DNA from: Podospora pseudocomata
Taxonomy: Eukaryota; Ascomycota; Sordariomycetes; Sordariales; Podosporaceae
DNA length: 64,000 nt
Reading direction: 5' to 3'
NCBI RefSeq assembly: GCF_035222375.1
Contig: NC_085887.1
Location: 967,501-1,031,500 of the forward strand
Below the pieces are notes generated by a model. That model was not told where the DNA came from. It did no database searches and saw only the letters and a program-made list of their open reading frames with translations. The position numbers were made by a program, and so were the translations under genes. Numbering within the stretch: position 1 is the first letter of the stretch; each line of letters opens with the position of its first letter. Of this stretch, positions 21,014 through 29,954 are shown piece by piece.

Positions 21014-21888
21014 GAAGTTCCAAGCCCTGATATTACAGCCCTTGTCACAGGTATCCAGATATCCACCCCGGTGGTGGACGTGGTGGTCTCGTCCCAAGCT
21101 TCCTCGTCGTACTGGTCCTTTTGGGTTGTGTCCCTGCCTCGACTTGGACGTTCAAGGGCCCCGTCACGCTGCTTTCCTTGGCGGTGGAAGTCGTTCTGGC
21201 CTCCGTGGTAGACCGCTGGCAGGAGGAGTTCTGGCTGGTTTCGTGCCTGTCCATCTTGTCAAGTGGTTGATACGTGGGAGCCGTCGTTGGCTGTACTGCA
21301 CTTAACTGACTGACGATCCCTTCGGTTGTTCGCCATGCCGTGGTTGATGACAATTGGTTTGAGAAGTAAAGGAAAATGGAGAATGAAAAAAAAGAAGGCA
21401 GGAAATTATCTGGCCTGGCCTGGCATCAGGGTGATATATTCACTTGCTGCTGGAGAACAAGCACCACCAAGTACCGCATTCTTCAAGTAGTGATCGGGTT
21501 GGTCTTTGTATATATGTGTGGGACGCTGAAGGGCCTGGGTTTTCCCAGACCCACACTGGTTTGCTCTTGGGGCTGGATTTTCTTACTGTTTTCTTTTTAA
21601 CAAACAACCAACTACTCTAATACTAATTTGTTTACCATTTTCTGGCCAATTTTTGGCCTCATTTTCGCAGCCAGTGACTTTCCTAGGTCAGCAGCCCAAG
21701 AATATGTCTTATTTAATACTACCATTCACTCATGTCAGCGGGAGATCTCCGATCCGGGCTAGCAGCCACTGCTTGACACCTTACTCAACACAAAATCAGT
21801 GAATGAAAGTGGGTGAGGGGGGAGGACGGAAGATATGAAGATGGTTAACCATCCCACCTAGTAACTCACGTTGCTGTTCAGGTCTTAA
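21014..21888. other. Intergenic flank of the transposon nest
   Basis: The minus-strand frame 21045-21353 has Thr/Ser-rich sequence but no ATG start. AT content rises towards the nest. No supported gene. Confidence 0.45.
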
Positions 21889-21908
21889 TATATATATATA
21901 TATATATA
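21889..21908. repeat. (TA)10 microsatellite
   Basis: Uninterrupted TA run. The pogo-type end at 21909 starts directly after it. Pogo/Fot1 elements insert at TA, so the run was probably the target. Confidence 0.85.
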
Positions 21909-22050
21909 ACGTGCGTGATAAGCGAGTGACACAGACAAGCGAGTCCCGCACTCTCCGTTACACTACAATAACTATCCTCAGTTATACAGCCACAATACTA
22001 AGAAACCATGATAATTTTATTGGAAATTAATCAATCAGACGATTCTACAG
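21909..22050 (-). mobile_element. 3' end fragment of a pogo/Fot1-type transposon
   Basis: It starts at a TA with ACGTGCGTGATAAGCGAG, close to the terminal repeats of the two other pogo copies here (ACGTACATTATCAGTGAG at 56437). It continues with the same subterminal order (ACTATCCTCAGTT, ACAATACTAAGAA) and with sequence that on the minus strand resembles the end of the transposase gene at 23885-23931. It is cut at 22050, where the LTR-like sequence begins. Confidence 0.65.
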
Positions 22051-22440
22051 TGTCACGGCTTGACATTTGGTGGGGCGCGGGACGCACCACGGACCAATCA
22101 TTAGTACAGGAGCAAGGACCAATCAGAACAGGATCAATGGGATCGAGGATCGATCCAAGAGAATCAACCCCAAAAGGGACAGTATCGATAGGATCGATGG
22201 TCGAGTCTATCGATCCAGGACAGTGCCAGGCTTGGCATAGGGTCTATATATACGGAGGAACTGGCTGGTGTAGATAGACAGTTCCGCAGTATGCAATACA
22301 AGTCACAATCGTTGGTATTCAGACTATTGTGATTGAGACAAGCCATTGTTGTACACTGTTTAGCTGTACCGAACCAGGATTGTTCAGAAGTGCCTTCAAC
22401 AAGTATCCCTTTCAGAGGTTCTGGATAGGGGTTCGTCACA
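22051..22440. mobile_element. Solo-LTR-like sequence of an LTR retrotransposon
   Basis: About 390 bp bounded by TGTCACG and CGTCACA (TG..CA ends), with a TATA-like TCTATATATAC in the middle and many short GGATCGAT-type repeats. No internal retroelement genes are next to it, so it is a fossil solo LTR. The superfamily is uncertain (Gypsy-type ends). No target-site duplication is visible. It lies directly against a pogo end fragment, and its last 75 bp recur at 57369-57446. Confidence 0.55.
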
Positions 22441-22524
22441 CCGCGATACTAAATTTATATTAAAGTTTTGGAGAGCGTTAATAACGAGGCTAGGGGTAGC
22501 GAGTAAAATATTTTCGGCTTATTA

Positions 22525-24023
22525 ACGTATTTTATAAGCGAGTCGTGGGTACAAGCGAGCCGTGGGTTCCTTGGCGCGACGCATCCTCTCTCTCCTAAAC
22601 ATCATTTTTTCCACAACCCAACATGTCTCCCCCTTCAAAGGAAGCCAGAGTAATCTTAGCCCTTGAAGCTCTTCAAAACAACGAAGAATTGAAGCTTGAA
22701 GCCATAGCTAAGCTCTATATCATGGATGACGATGTTTACAACTTCGACGAGACTGGGTTTATGATGGGTATTATCTTCGCGGGTATGGTAGTTACGACTT
22801 CAGACGGCCTTAGCAAGGCGAAACTGGCCCAGCATGGCAACCGTGAATGGGCAACGGTGATCCAGGGAGTCAATGCCCTCGGCTGGACTATCCCTCCTTT
22901 CATCATCTTAGCCGCGCAGTACCACCTTGCCAACTGGTATACCGAGTGCAACTTACCGTCTACCTGGCGCATCGCAACCACCGATAATGGCCGGACTACC
23001 AATGCGGTAGGCCTAGATTGGATTAAGCACTTCGACTATTACACAGCGTCTCGCACAAAGGGCAAATACCGGTTATTGATCCTCGATGGCCACGAAAGCC
23101 ACCACTCGACCGAATTTGGGCGCCACTGCCAGCAGAATAATATTATTACGGTCTGCATGCCTCCACACTCCTCCCACCTCCTTCAACCACTCAATGTTGG
23201 CTGCTTTGGGCCGCTAAAACAGGCGTATGGTCGCCAGATCGAGGACTTGATACGCATGCATATCAACCATATAAGCAAGCTCGAGTTCCTCTGTGCCTTC
23301 CGCGAAGCCTTCTTCGCCTCTATAACGGAGAAGAATATACAGGGTGGCTTTACGGGTGCTGGCCTTGTGCCATACGATCCAGAGAGGGTGCTTTCCAAGC
23401 TGGATATCAAGCTTCGTACGCCAACACCCCCGACCTCACGGCCTGGCACTGCGCAACCTTGGGTCTTCCAGACACCACACAACCCTCGAGAAGCCGAATC
23501 GCAGTCAAGGCTCATTAAGACTCGCATTGCCAACCATCAGAATAGCTCCCCAACTTCGATATTAGCTGCTGTGGACCAGCTTGCCAAGGGTACAACAGCT
23601 ATAATGCCTCGAGTGGCTCTCCTCGAGTCAGAGGTCGCTTCGCTCCGTAAGGCCAACGAGGCACTAAGCAAACGCCGGAGAGCCAAAAAAACCACGCGTA
23701 CGTCTCGGAGGATCACTTACTGTGCAGGATGCACACGATCTACTAGACCAGAAGGCCGTGGGTGGGGAGGCAGTGGAAGAAACGCAGCCGGATGGTAGTG
23801 GTGTAGGGGGTGTTCGTACAAAGGTTCAATGCTGTGGTGTATGCGGCAAGCCTGGCCATAATGCACGCACTTGCCAGGAGGCTGCAGAATCATCTGATTC
23901 AGCTGTTTCTGATGTAATTGTAGTTAGTTCCTAATGTTGGTGTGTTATAATCGAGGGTAATTGTAGTAGGGTGTTAGAGAGTGCGCGACCAACTGATATG
24001 CACGACTCACTGATAATGTACGT
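22525..24023 (+). mobile_element. Defective pogo/Fot1-type DNA transposon, copy 1
   Basis: 1.5 kb flanked by TA duplications (22523-22524, 24024-24025). Left end ACGTATTTTATAAGCGAGTC and right end (read inwards) ACGTACATTATCAGTGAGTC form diverged inverted repeats of about 40 bp, with an internal motif (AAGCGAG or its variants) repeated twice. It contains one transposase gene, described separately. Confidence 0.75.
22623..23931 (+). pseudogene. Pogo-type transposase (DDE_1), defective
   Basis: The frame from 22623 runs 391 residues. The DDE core is present: YNFDETGFMMG (first Asp), LLILDGHESHHS (second Asp), and SHLLQPLNVGCFGPLK, where the third catalytic Asp (QPLDVG) is Asn. The N-terminal HTH/CENPB-type DNA-binding region seen in copy 2 (from YRVSQATLGRRRAGKPAR on) is deleted between residues 33 and 34. 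Near 23700 a frame change separates the core from the C-terminal part in the next frame, which ends with a zinc knuckle, CCGVCGKPGHNARTC. Three independent defects make it inactive. Confidence 0.8.
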
Positions 24024-24025
24024 TA

Positions 24026-24959
24026 TACCCAGCTGGAAGGTCCCATTTTCCTTCTTATCTGCCGACGCAAAAGAGCACTGGCAGCCCACCTTGCTCTGCT
24101 GTCTGACCATCGATACGTGTCATCGGGGCGGAAGACTTCATTCTCTGTCAGGACGAAGCTGGGAGAAGGTCCGCGCCGTGTTATCCAGTGACAAGTGCAG
24201 TCACCTGATGGATGACGTGGTCCAGCAAGATGCTTGATGTCAAGTCATGATCCCTAGTTGTCGGTCCAGTCAGCAAGAAGAAGCGCATCGAAAGGAACTG
24301 TCGAGTGTCGACGGGGCATCCGCCGAGATTGACTCCACTGGGCTTGTCACACAGAGCTAGACACCTGCCGCATGACAGTCTCCGCCTGTCGGGAGTGATC
24401 GAAGTGAGCCCTGTCCGACCGCAGAGTCAATATCCAGCTCTGGTCAGGGTTAGAGGGTAGGTTCTTTCCTTGCCAACATGTTTTTGCCTTCTCACCCCTG
24501 CCCACTAGGCAGCTATGTGGTGCGATAAGACGTGTGCAGGGGTCACTGTGACATCGAGGGTCTGGTCAGGCCAATATGGTCCGATGGCAATGACAATGCC
24601 AAAGATGATCATCGGAGCTGTTGATTAATTGCTCGGTGGAAAGACCAGGGGCACCTTCAGTTAAGGGACTGACGGCTGTCACGATGGGTCTGGCTGTTGA
24701 CTATGTCCTTGTGAGCACCAAGCTCACGATGTGTCGCTCACAAATGATACAATGAATGGCACAGTCACCTTGGTTTCTTGTCATGCTCCCAAGAAGTGTG
24801 AAATTGACTCATGAATCGAAACTAAAAGTACATGTTTTATGCCCTTCCGTGCCATGCTGTCTGTGATGCTAGATCCTCGTCCTCCGTTCCTGACGCAAGA
24901 GTACATGCCAAAATGAGTCCGTCTGTTGAAATTCCATGCCAAAGTACACAAGTTGTCAT
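24026..24959. other. Gene-free flank of the transposon
   Basis: No coding sequence supported on either strand. It is the 3' flank of the minus-strand gene ending at 24960. Confidence 0.55.
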
Positions 24960-25472
24960 CTACTCCTCCGCAGCCCCCTTGATATTGCGATCACCTCTGC
25001 CACTCCAGAACGCCTTGTTGACCTTGTCATCATTGGCCTTGGCCGCTCGGCCGTGCTTCTTCTCAAACTCGGCGTTGTGAGCATCGACCTCTTCTTGTTG
25101 CTCTTTGGTCAGGTTGGGCTTGTTGCCAGGAACGCTGGAGTTGCTGATCTTTGGTTGGGCCGGGGGATGGTGGGAGCTCTCCAACGGTTCTCCTCCACCG
25201 GTGCGGCCCTTAGCGCCACCTTGGGCGAGTTGGTCGGGGACAAAGCCGGCTCCAGACGAGCCTTCGCGCTCGCCTTTCTGGACGGCATCCTGCTCGATGG
25301 CTTCCTTGCTGCGAGAACCGCCGCTTTCAGCGCTAGCCTGCTCCGCCGCCTTAGGGGAAGAAACATCGCTGTAAAATCGGCCCGGTCTCACGCCGGTGAT
25401 GACTGGAAACGCCAGTCTGCAGGACATTGGAGTAGCTTGGGCAAGCAAAACGCGAGCGGTGAAGCGGTTCAT
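24960..25472 (-). CDS. Conserved mitochondrial-type small protein, 170 residues
   Basis: Single exon starting at the ATG at 25472. Residues 1-33 (MNRFTARVLLAQATPMSCRL onwards) are basic, hydroxylated and Arg-rich, a typical mitochondrial presequence. The rest is hydrophilic, with a Gly/Ser/Glu-rich middle and a more conserved-looking C-terminal part: KISNSSVPGNKPNLTKEQQE, then EVDAHNAEFEKKHGRAA and DDKVNKAFWSGRGDRNIKG. I recall similar short proteins across Pezizomycotina but no assigned function. The upstream open frame has only non-ATG starts, so this Met is chosen. Confidence 0.75.
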   Translation of the reverse strand: MNRFTARVLLAQATPMSCRLAFPVITGVRPGRFYSDVSSPKAAEQASAESGGSRSKEAIEQDAVQKGEREGSSGAGFVPDQLAQGGAKGRTGGGEPLESSHHPPAQPKISNSSVPGNKPNLTKEQQEEVDAHNAEFEKKHGRAAKANDDKVNKAFWSGRGDRNIKGAAEE

Positions 25473-26328
25473 GATGATGGGTGTGGTTGCGTAAGGTGGT
25501 GACAAGAGAGGTCTGAATGTGATTTGTTTGGAGATGTGAGTGCCCGGTCTGTTGTCGAAGGTGACAAGCTAAAGTTGATGATTGAAAAGGTTCAAATTTG
25601 TATTTAGGATGAGAATAATAGCAGCAAAGAGCTCTTGTTTGGTAAGGTAGGGGCTGTTGAACCGATGACATCATCAGCATCATCCCTCCAATTGTGCCAA
25701 CTTGGGCGCCAAGCACGCTCCTCTGTCCCCCACAATTTCAGGGGCCAGGTCCCGTCACTGTGGGGAGCAGTGGATGTTGTGTCACTGTGGGGTTCACAGG
25801 GCATATGCCGCCATTTAAGACATCCAGACCATAGTTCATCTGTAGTTAAGAATGACTATCTTCTTCTCTCGGATTCGCATTCGGCAAGACTCCATGAAGC
25901 CATGTCACTGTCCCATTGGTAAATTTCCGCGACACGCCAAGATACCGTACCACCCCTACCCACCGGTTAGCTAGCCCCACATCAACATGGCCGTTGACCC
26001 CCTCCTTTGTGCTATCCCTCCTGCCTCGATGTTACAATCATACAATCAGACGAGATGTTCACTGCGCGGCCCGTGCCTCCCTGAGCAAATTAAGACCGAA
26101 CCCTACCTAGTACCCCTTTCATAGTAAAAAGGCCGCATATTCCCGCCGTGCTTAGTTGACTGTCACTCTCAAAGCTGAACCTGACTCGATCCCCCACGCT
26201 GAACTTCAACAGACTCATCGAACCCAGAAGGTCAAATCCGATTTGGGTCGGCAATTTCGTCTGAACCAGACCTGGATCTTCTCTTTCTCTCTGTCCCGAA
26301 TAACCTCCAGAGTGACAAAAACGAAAAC
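25473..26328. promoter_or_regulatory. Divergent intergenic region
   Basis: 856 bases between two divergently transcribed genes. A 19-base phrase, gtcactgtggggagcagtg, is echoed at 25780 (gtcactgtggggttcacag), a short direct repeat. No gene supported. Confidence 0.45.
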
Positions 26329-27575
26329 ATGGGCTCCATGGCAGCTGTGCTAGACACCTCCGCCGCGCCCGCTGGCAGCGCTCAGCAACGCATCGCACCA
26401 CAGCTGCCCACCACTGCCCGCCTCTTCCATGCGACCTGTGCCTTTGCGGTTCAGAAGCTCCTGCTGCCCCCATGGATCTTCCTCAGAAAGGTGAAGACCT
26501 ACATCATCTCACCTGGGGAGACGTACCCCGACCAGATCAAAGCATACCCTGCTCTGAAGCATTTACCCGTTCGGTAGGACCCTGCTACGTTTTGAGTTGA
26601 CCGAGAATTCCGCTTCGATGGCTCACCACATTTCATAGAATCTTCCTACCCCCAGGCTATGACCGGACCAGCACCAAACGCTTCCCTGTGCTCCTCACCA
26701 TCCACGGCGGTGGCTTCGTCCTGGGCAACCCTTGGGACAATGACCCCTGGAATCGCGCCTTCTCCAGCAAGCACGGCTATCTCGTCGTATCACTCAACTA
26801 CAGCAAGGCACCTGGCTCCCCCTTTCCCAAGCCCGTCTACGACCTCGAAGCCCTCATCCAGCTTGTCTTAGCCGACACAACACTGCCCATCGACTACGAC
26901 AGGATCGCCATAGCAGGCTGGTCAGCAGGCGCCAACTTGACTCTGGCAGTCTCTCAGCTCGACACCGTCAAGCTCCACGTCAAAGCCGTTGTCCCTCTCT
27001 ATCCCGTGGTTGACTTTGTCCCCACTCAAGAAACAAAGTGTGCCGGCCGCCGCTACAAGCCCGACCTTGGCGGATTCCGCGGTAAAGATAAGGACTTTCT
27101 GCTCGCCATGTCGCCGACATTCAACTGGGCTTATCTCAACCCCGGCACTGACTTGCATGACACACTCCTCAGCCCAGCACACGCCAAGAGGGAAGCACTC
27201 CCCAAAAACATTTTTATGATTGGCTGCGAGCTGGACATGTTGGCTCCTGAGGCGTGGAGGATGATTTGCAGTCTGGCTGGCAAGCGTGTGCCGAGAGAGG
27301 ATGAGGTGGTCGGAAGGCAGATGATGGCAAAGGAGGGAGAGCTGATCACGGGCAATGATGATCGGTATGCCTGGGAAGAGGTGATCAAGATGGATGGAGG
27401 GGCGAGATACAAGTGGTTGTTGGTTCCGGATCAGGTGCATGGGTTTGATCAAGACAGCATTGGGCACATGGTGGGCAATGATGTGAAGTGCTTGAAGGAT
27501 GCCAAGATGAAGACGGAAAAGATGATTGAGATTATTGGGGGTTGGCTGGATGATGTTATGGATGTTGACAAGTGA
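26329..27575 (+). CDS. HSL-type alpha/beta hydrolase (esterase/lipase-like)
   Basis: Two exons, 26329-26573 and 26639-27575, with a 65 nt intron, encode 393 residues. Hallmarks of the hormone-sensitive-lipase branch (abhydrolase_3) are the oxyanion motif HGGGF (104-108), the nucleophile elbow AGWSAGAN with Ser about 177, an acidic residue in GCELDMLAPEA and the His in DQVHGFDQ. Substrate is unknown; family members hydrolyse short-chain esters or secondary-metabolite acyl groups. A hydrophobic stretch at about residues 36-52 could be a membrane anchor. No signal peptide is evident. Confidence 0.85.
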
Positions 27576-28067
27576 TAATGGGATCTATCTTGAGGTGTAT
27601 ATGACACGCTGCTTCATGTTCTTGGTGTGTTCACTTAGCTGGTAGCTGTAATGCACGCATCGAGATAGAAATGCACAACAGTTGACTGTCAAAACGTATG
27701 TCGGAACTCAACACCCTAGAGGCGAAAACCCATACTCTGTGCGGTATGCATTGCTACACTGGAGTCGCCAAGCCTCAATTCTCAGCGCAGAGGTCATAGA
27801 ATCAAGAGCAGAACTGAATTGATTGAAAGCCATGAAGTGATTCTAAAGGACGACAACTTCTTCTAATAAACCTTTTCACCTAAAACCTCGTCTCCCTCGC
27901 GATGCTGGCCGAGACTAACAGGATCGATCCCGATTGGGAGGTTTACGCGCCCAACAAACCATCCCGATCCGTTCCAGCAACGCAAACCCCCTTGCTAGGT
28001 TTAGATTGACCGTGGCCAGACCAATGACACCGACTGAGCGGCTTTCGGCTACAGCACAAACGACATC
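27576..28067. other. Intergenic between convergent genes
   Basis: No supported gene. It contains the 3' ends of the hydrolase and of the minus-strand membrane protein. Confidence 0.55.
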
Positions 28068-28901
28068 TCAAACCCCCCCCGTCACCTTCCCCCAGATCTC
28101 CAGCAGTACCATAACCCCATAACAGCACGCCCCCGCCTCAATAACAACCCTTTCCCATCCCCACCTCGGATCCAACCTCCGTAACATTGGCAATCCAGCA
28201 AGGAAGTAACTCGCGTACCCCCACGATCCCACCTTCAACATTTTGGATCGATCACCATAGGCGAACCACTCCGTCATCAAATCCGAAGCCATGAACCACG
28301 TCTCCGCAAACGCCAGCATGTAACTTAGGGCGAGGACTGTCCCCAACTTTGCGAGGGGTCTTCTTGGGGAGATGTACTCGTACAAAACCAACAAAAGAGA
28401 GTAATAACTGATGAAGTAGGCGTGGGTTAGGGGGTAGAGGAATGCGGGGACGGTGTGCGTGACCTCGCGGCGGAGGACGTCGCTGTCAAAGGTTGGGAGG
28501 AAGCCCGGGAAGGTGTATCTCATGGACATTAGTTGGAAGAAGTAGGCTGTGCCAAAGTAGGTGCCGAAGAAGACGAGCAGGGCGATATACACGTTGAATT
28601 TGAGGGCGTAGGATGAGGTGTAATGGTGAGAAGACGGTCCGCTGGAGGGGGCATTGTCGATGGCAGCGGGCCCGGGGCGAAAGGGGAAGAAGAGGGGTAG
28701 AAGAAAGGGGGGCGAGGCAACGAGGAGGGAGAAGGTGAGGTAGTGGGCGTTTGTAGTCCATGTCGTCAGGGAGGAGGTGAGGACAACCACGGCGACAGTG
28801 GAGAGCCAGAGAGGGGAGTGGACGAGGAGCATGAGGCGGTGGAAGTGGGCTTTCTCGTCGCCCGCCCCGTTAGGTGGCAAGAAAGGGGTCGAGGGCATCA
28901 T
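28068..28901 (-). CDS. Cycloeucalenol cycloisomerase-like membrane protein
   Basis: From the ATG at 28901 the protein has 277 residues and about six hydrophobic helices. The segments TTNAHYLTFSLLVA, YALKFNVYIALLVFFGTYFG, FPLTHAYF-type (LYPLTHAYFISYYSLL), AFAETWFMASDLMTEWFAYG and GSWGYASYFLAGLPMLRRLD match in order the plant cycloeucalenol cycloisomerase family (opening of the 9,19-cyclopropane ring of sterols). Fungi do not normally make cycloartenol sterols, so the reaction in this organism is unproven. The frame stays open to an ATG at 29066, but an acceptor-like site (CTAATCT..AAACAG near 28972) hints at a 5' intron, so the true N-terminus is uncertain. Confidence 0.75.
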   Translation of the reverse strand: MMPSTPFLPPNGAGDEKAHFHRLMLLVHSPLWLSTVAVVVLTSSLTTWTTNAHYLTFSLLVASPPFLLPLFFPFRPGPAAIDNAPSSGPSSHHYTSSYALKFNVYIALLVFFGTYFGTAYFFQLMSMRYTFPGFLPTFDSDVLRREVTHTVPAFLYPLTHAYFISYYSLLLVLYEYISPRRPLAKLGTVLALSYMLAFAETWFMASDLMTEWFAYGDRSKMLKVGSWGYASYFLAGLPMLRRLDPRWGWERVVIEAGACCYGVMVLLEIWGKVTGGV

Positions 28902-29155
28902 TTTGGTGTCGGGGGCGTGGATGGCGATGGTGGTGTGGCGGTGGAGGAGCGAGCGGTCGGTCGTGAGGTCCTGTTTTTGCCCAGAGATTAGCAGAGACAC
29001 TATGCCGTTTGGGGTAATTGGAGATCTTGAAGGGTATCGTCCAAGTGCAAGCACAAAGCCATCCATGTCCAAGCACACAGCAAGGCAACACAAAACAAAA
29101 AGTAACAGATATATATAAGGGATAGGTAGGTAAAAGGAATTGCGAGCTCGGCGGC

Positions 29156-29521
29156 TCAAATAGCGACCAAAAAGTCCAAAATCGGCCAGTGGCCGCGTGC
29201 CGTCGCCCAAGACACAATCTTCTCCCCGTCCTCGTTCAGCGCTTCCAGGCGGGTTTCCCCGGACGGCTCGAACGTCCTCATGGCCCAGAAGCGGGCAAAA
29301 TCGTTGAGCAGCTCGGTGGACGACCAGGCGTCCACCGGCCATTTGCCTCGCCAGCTGGAGAGTTCTTCGTCGATATAGTCTAGGACTACCTGGGCTTCGT
29401 CGCAACCTCGGCGTCGCTCGCGGGTGTTTTTGCTTCTGGAAATTGAAATAAATAAATATTAGCACAGAACCAACATGGTTGGAGGAGATGGTATTGAGGC
29501 TTACGAATTGTTGGATTCCAT
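29156..29521 (-). CDS. Small two-exon orphan protein, 98 residues
   Basis: Exon 29505-29521 (MESNNS) and exon 29156-29435 are joined by a 69 nt intron (gtaagc..tttccag). The protein is Trp-rich and ordered-looking: EAQVVLDYIDEELSSWRGKW, DAWSSTELLNDFARFWAMRT, WATARGHWPILDFLVAI. I do not recognise it. A degraded antisense-oriented fragment of the same gene lies 13 kb away at 42824-42929, so the sequence has been copied at least once. It ends about 90 bp before the first possible ATG of the neighbouring isomerase-like gene, on the same strand. Confidence 0.65.
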
Positions 29522-29954
29522 CTTGGTTGATTTTGTTGATGATCGTGGAAAGGAAGTCAAAAGAAGAGGATCCAGATTTGAAAAAGTTCACAGCTCGAAA
29601 TGCAGGCCAACTAGGCCCTAGTAGTCTTCTGAGGAAAGGTGCTCCTGCTGGAAGTCGGGGGGTTGAGCACTTACCCACCAGGAGCAAGTCTCCATTCTTC
29701 CGTCACCGGGAGCACACTGAGGAGAGAGCCTACTGAACGGAACTTGGACCACAGGGTTTCTCTACGAGGGCAACTTGCAAAAAGAGTATTGTTGGACCAT
29801 GGCATTCGGTGATATACAATAAGTATGTCGCTTACACGCTACTCTTGAATGTCCATAACTATGTGCCTAATTATAAAATCCCAAGCACACTTGACATGAC
29901 AAACCGTTTACAGTCGTCCAACAGTCTCTTTCATGATCTGCACCTGAAAAAGAT
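29522..29954. other. Intergenic
   Basis: Promoter side of the 98-residue gene and 3' side of the NLR relic. No gene supported. Confidence 0.5.
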
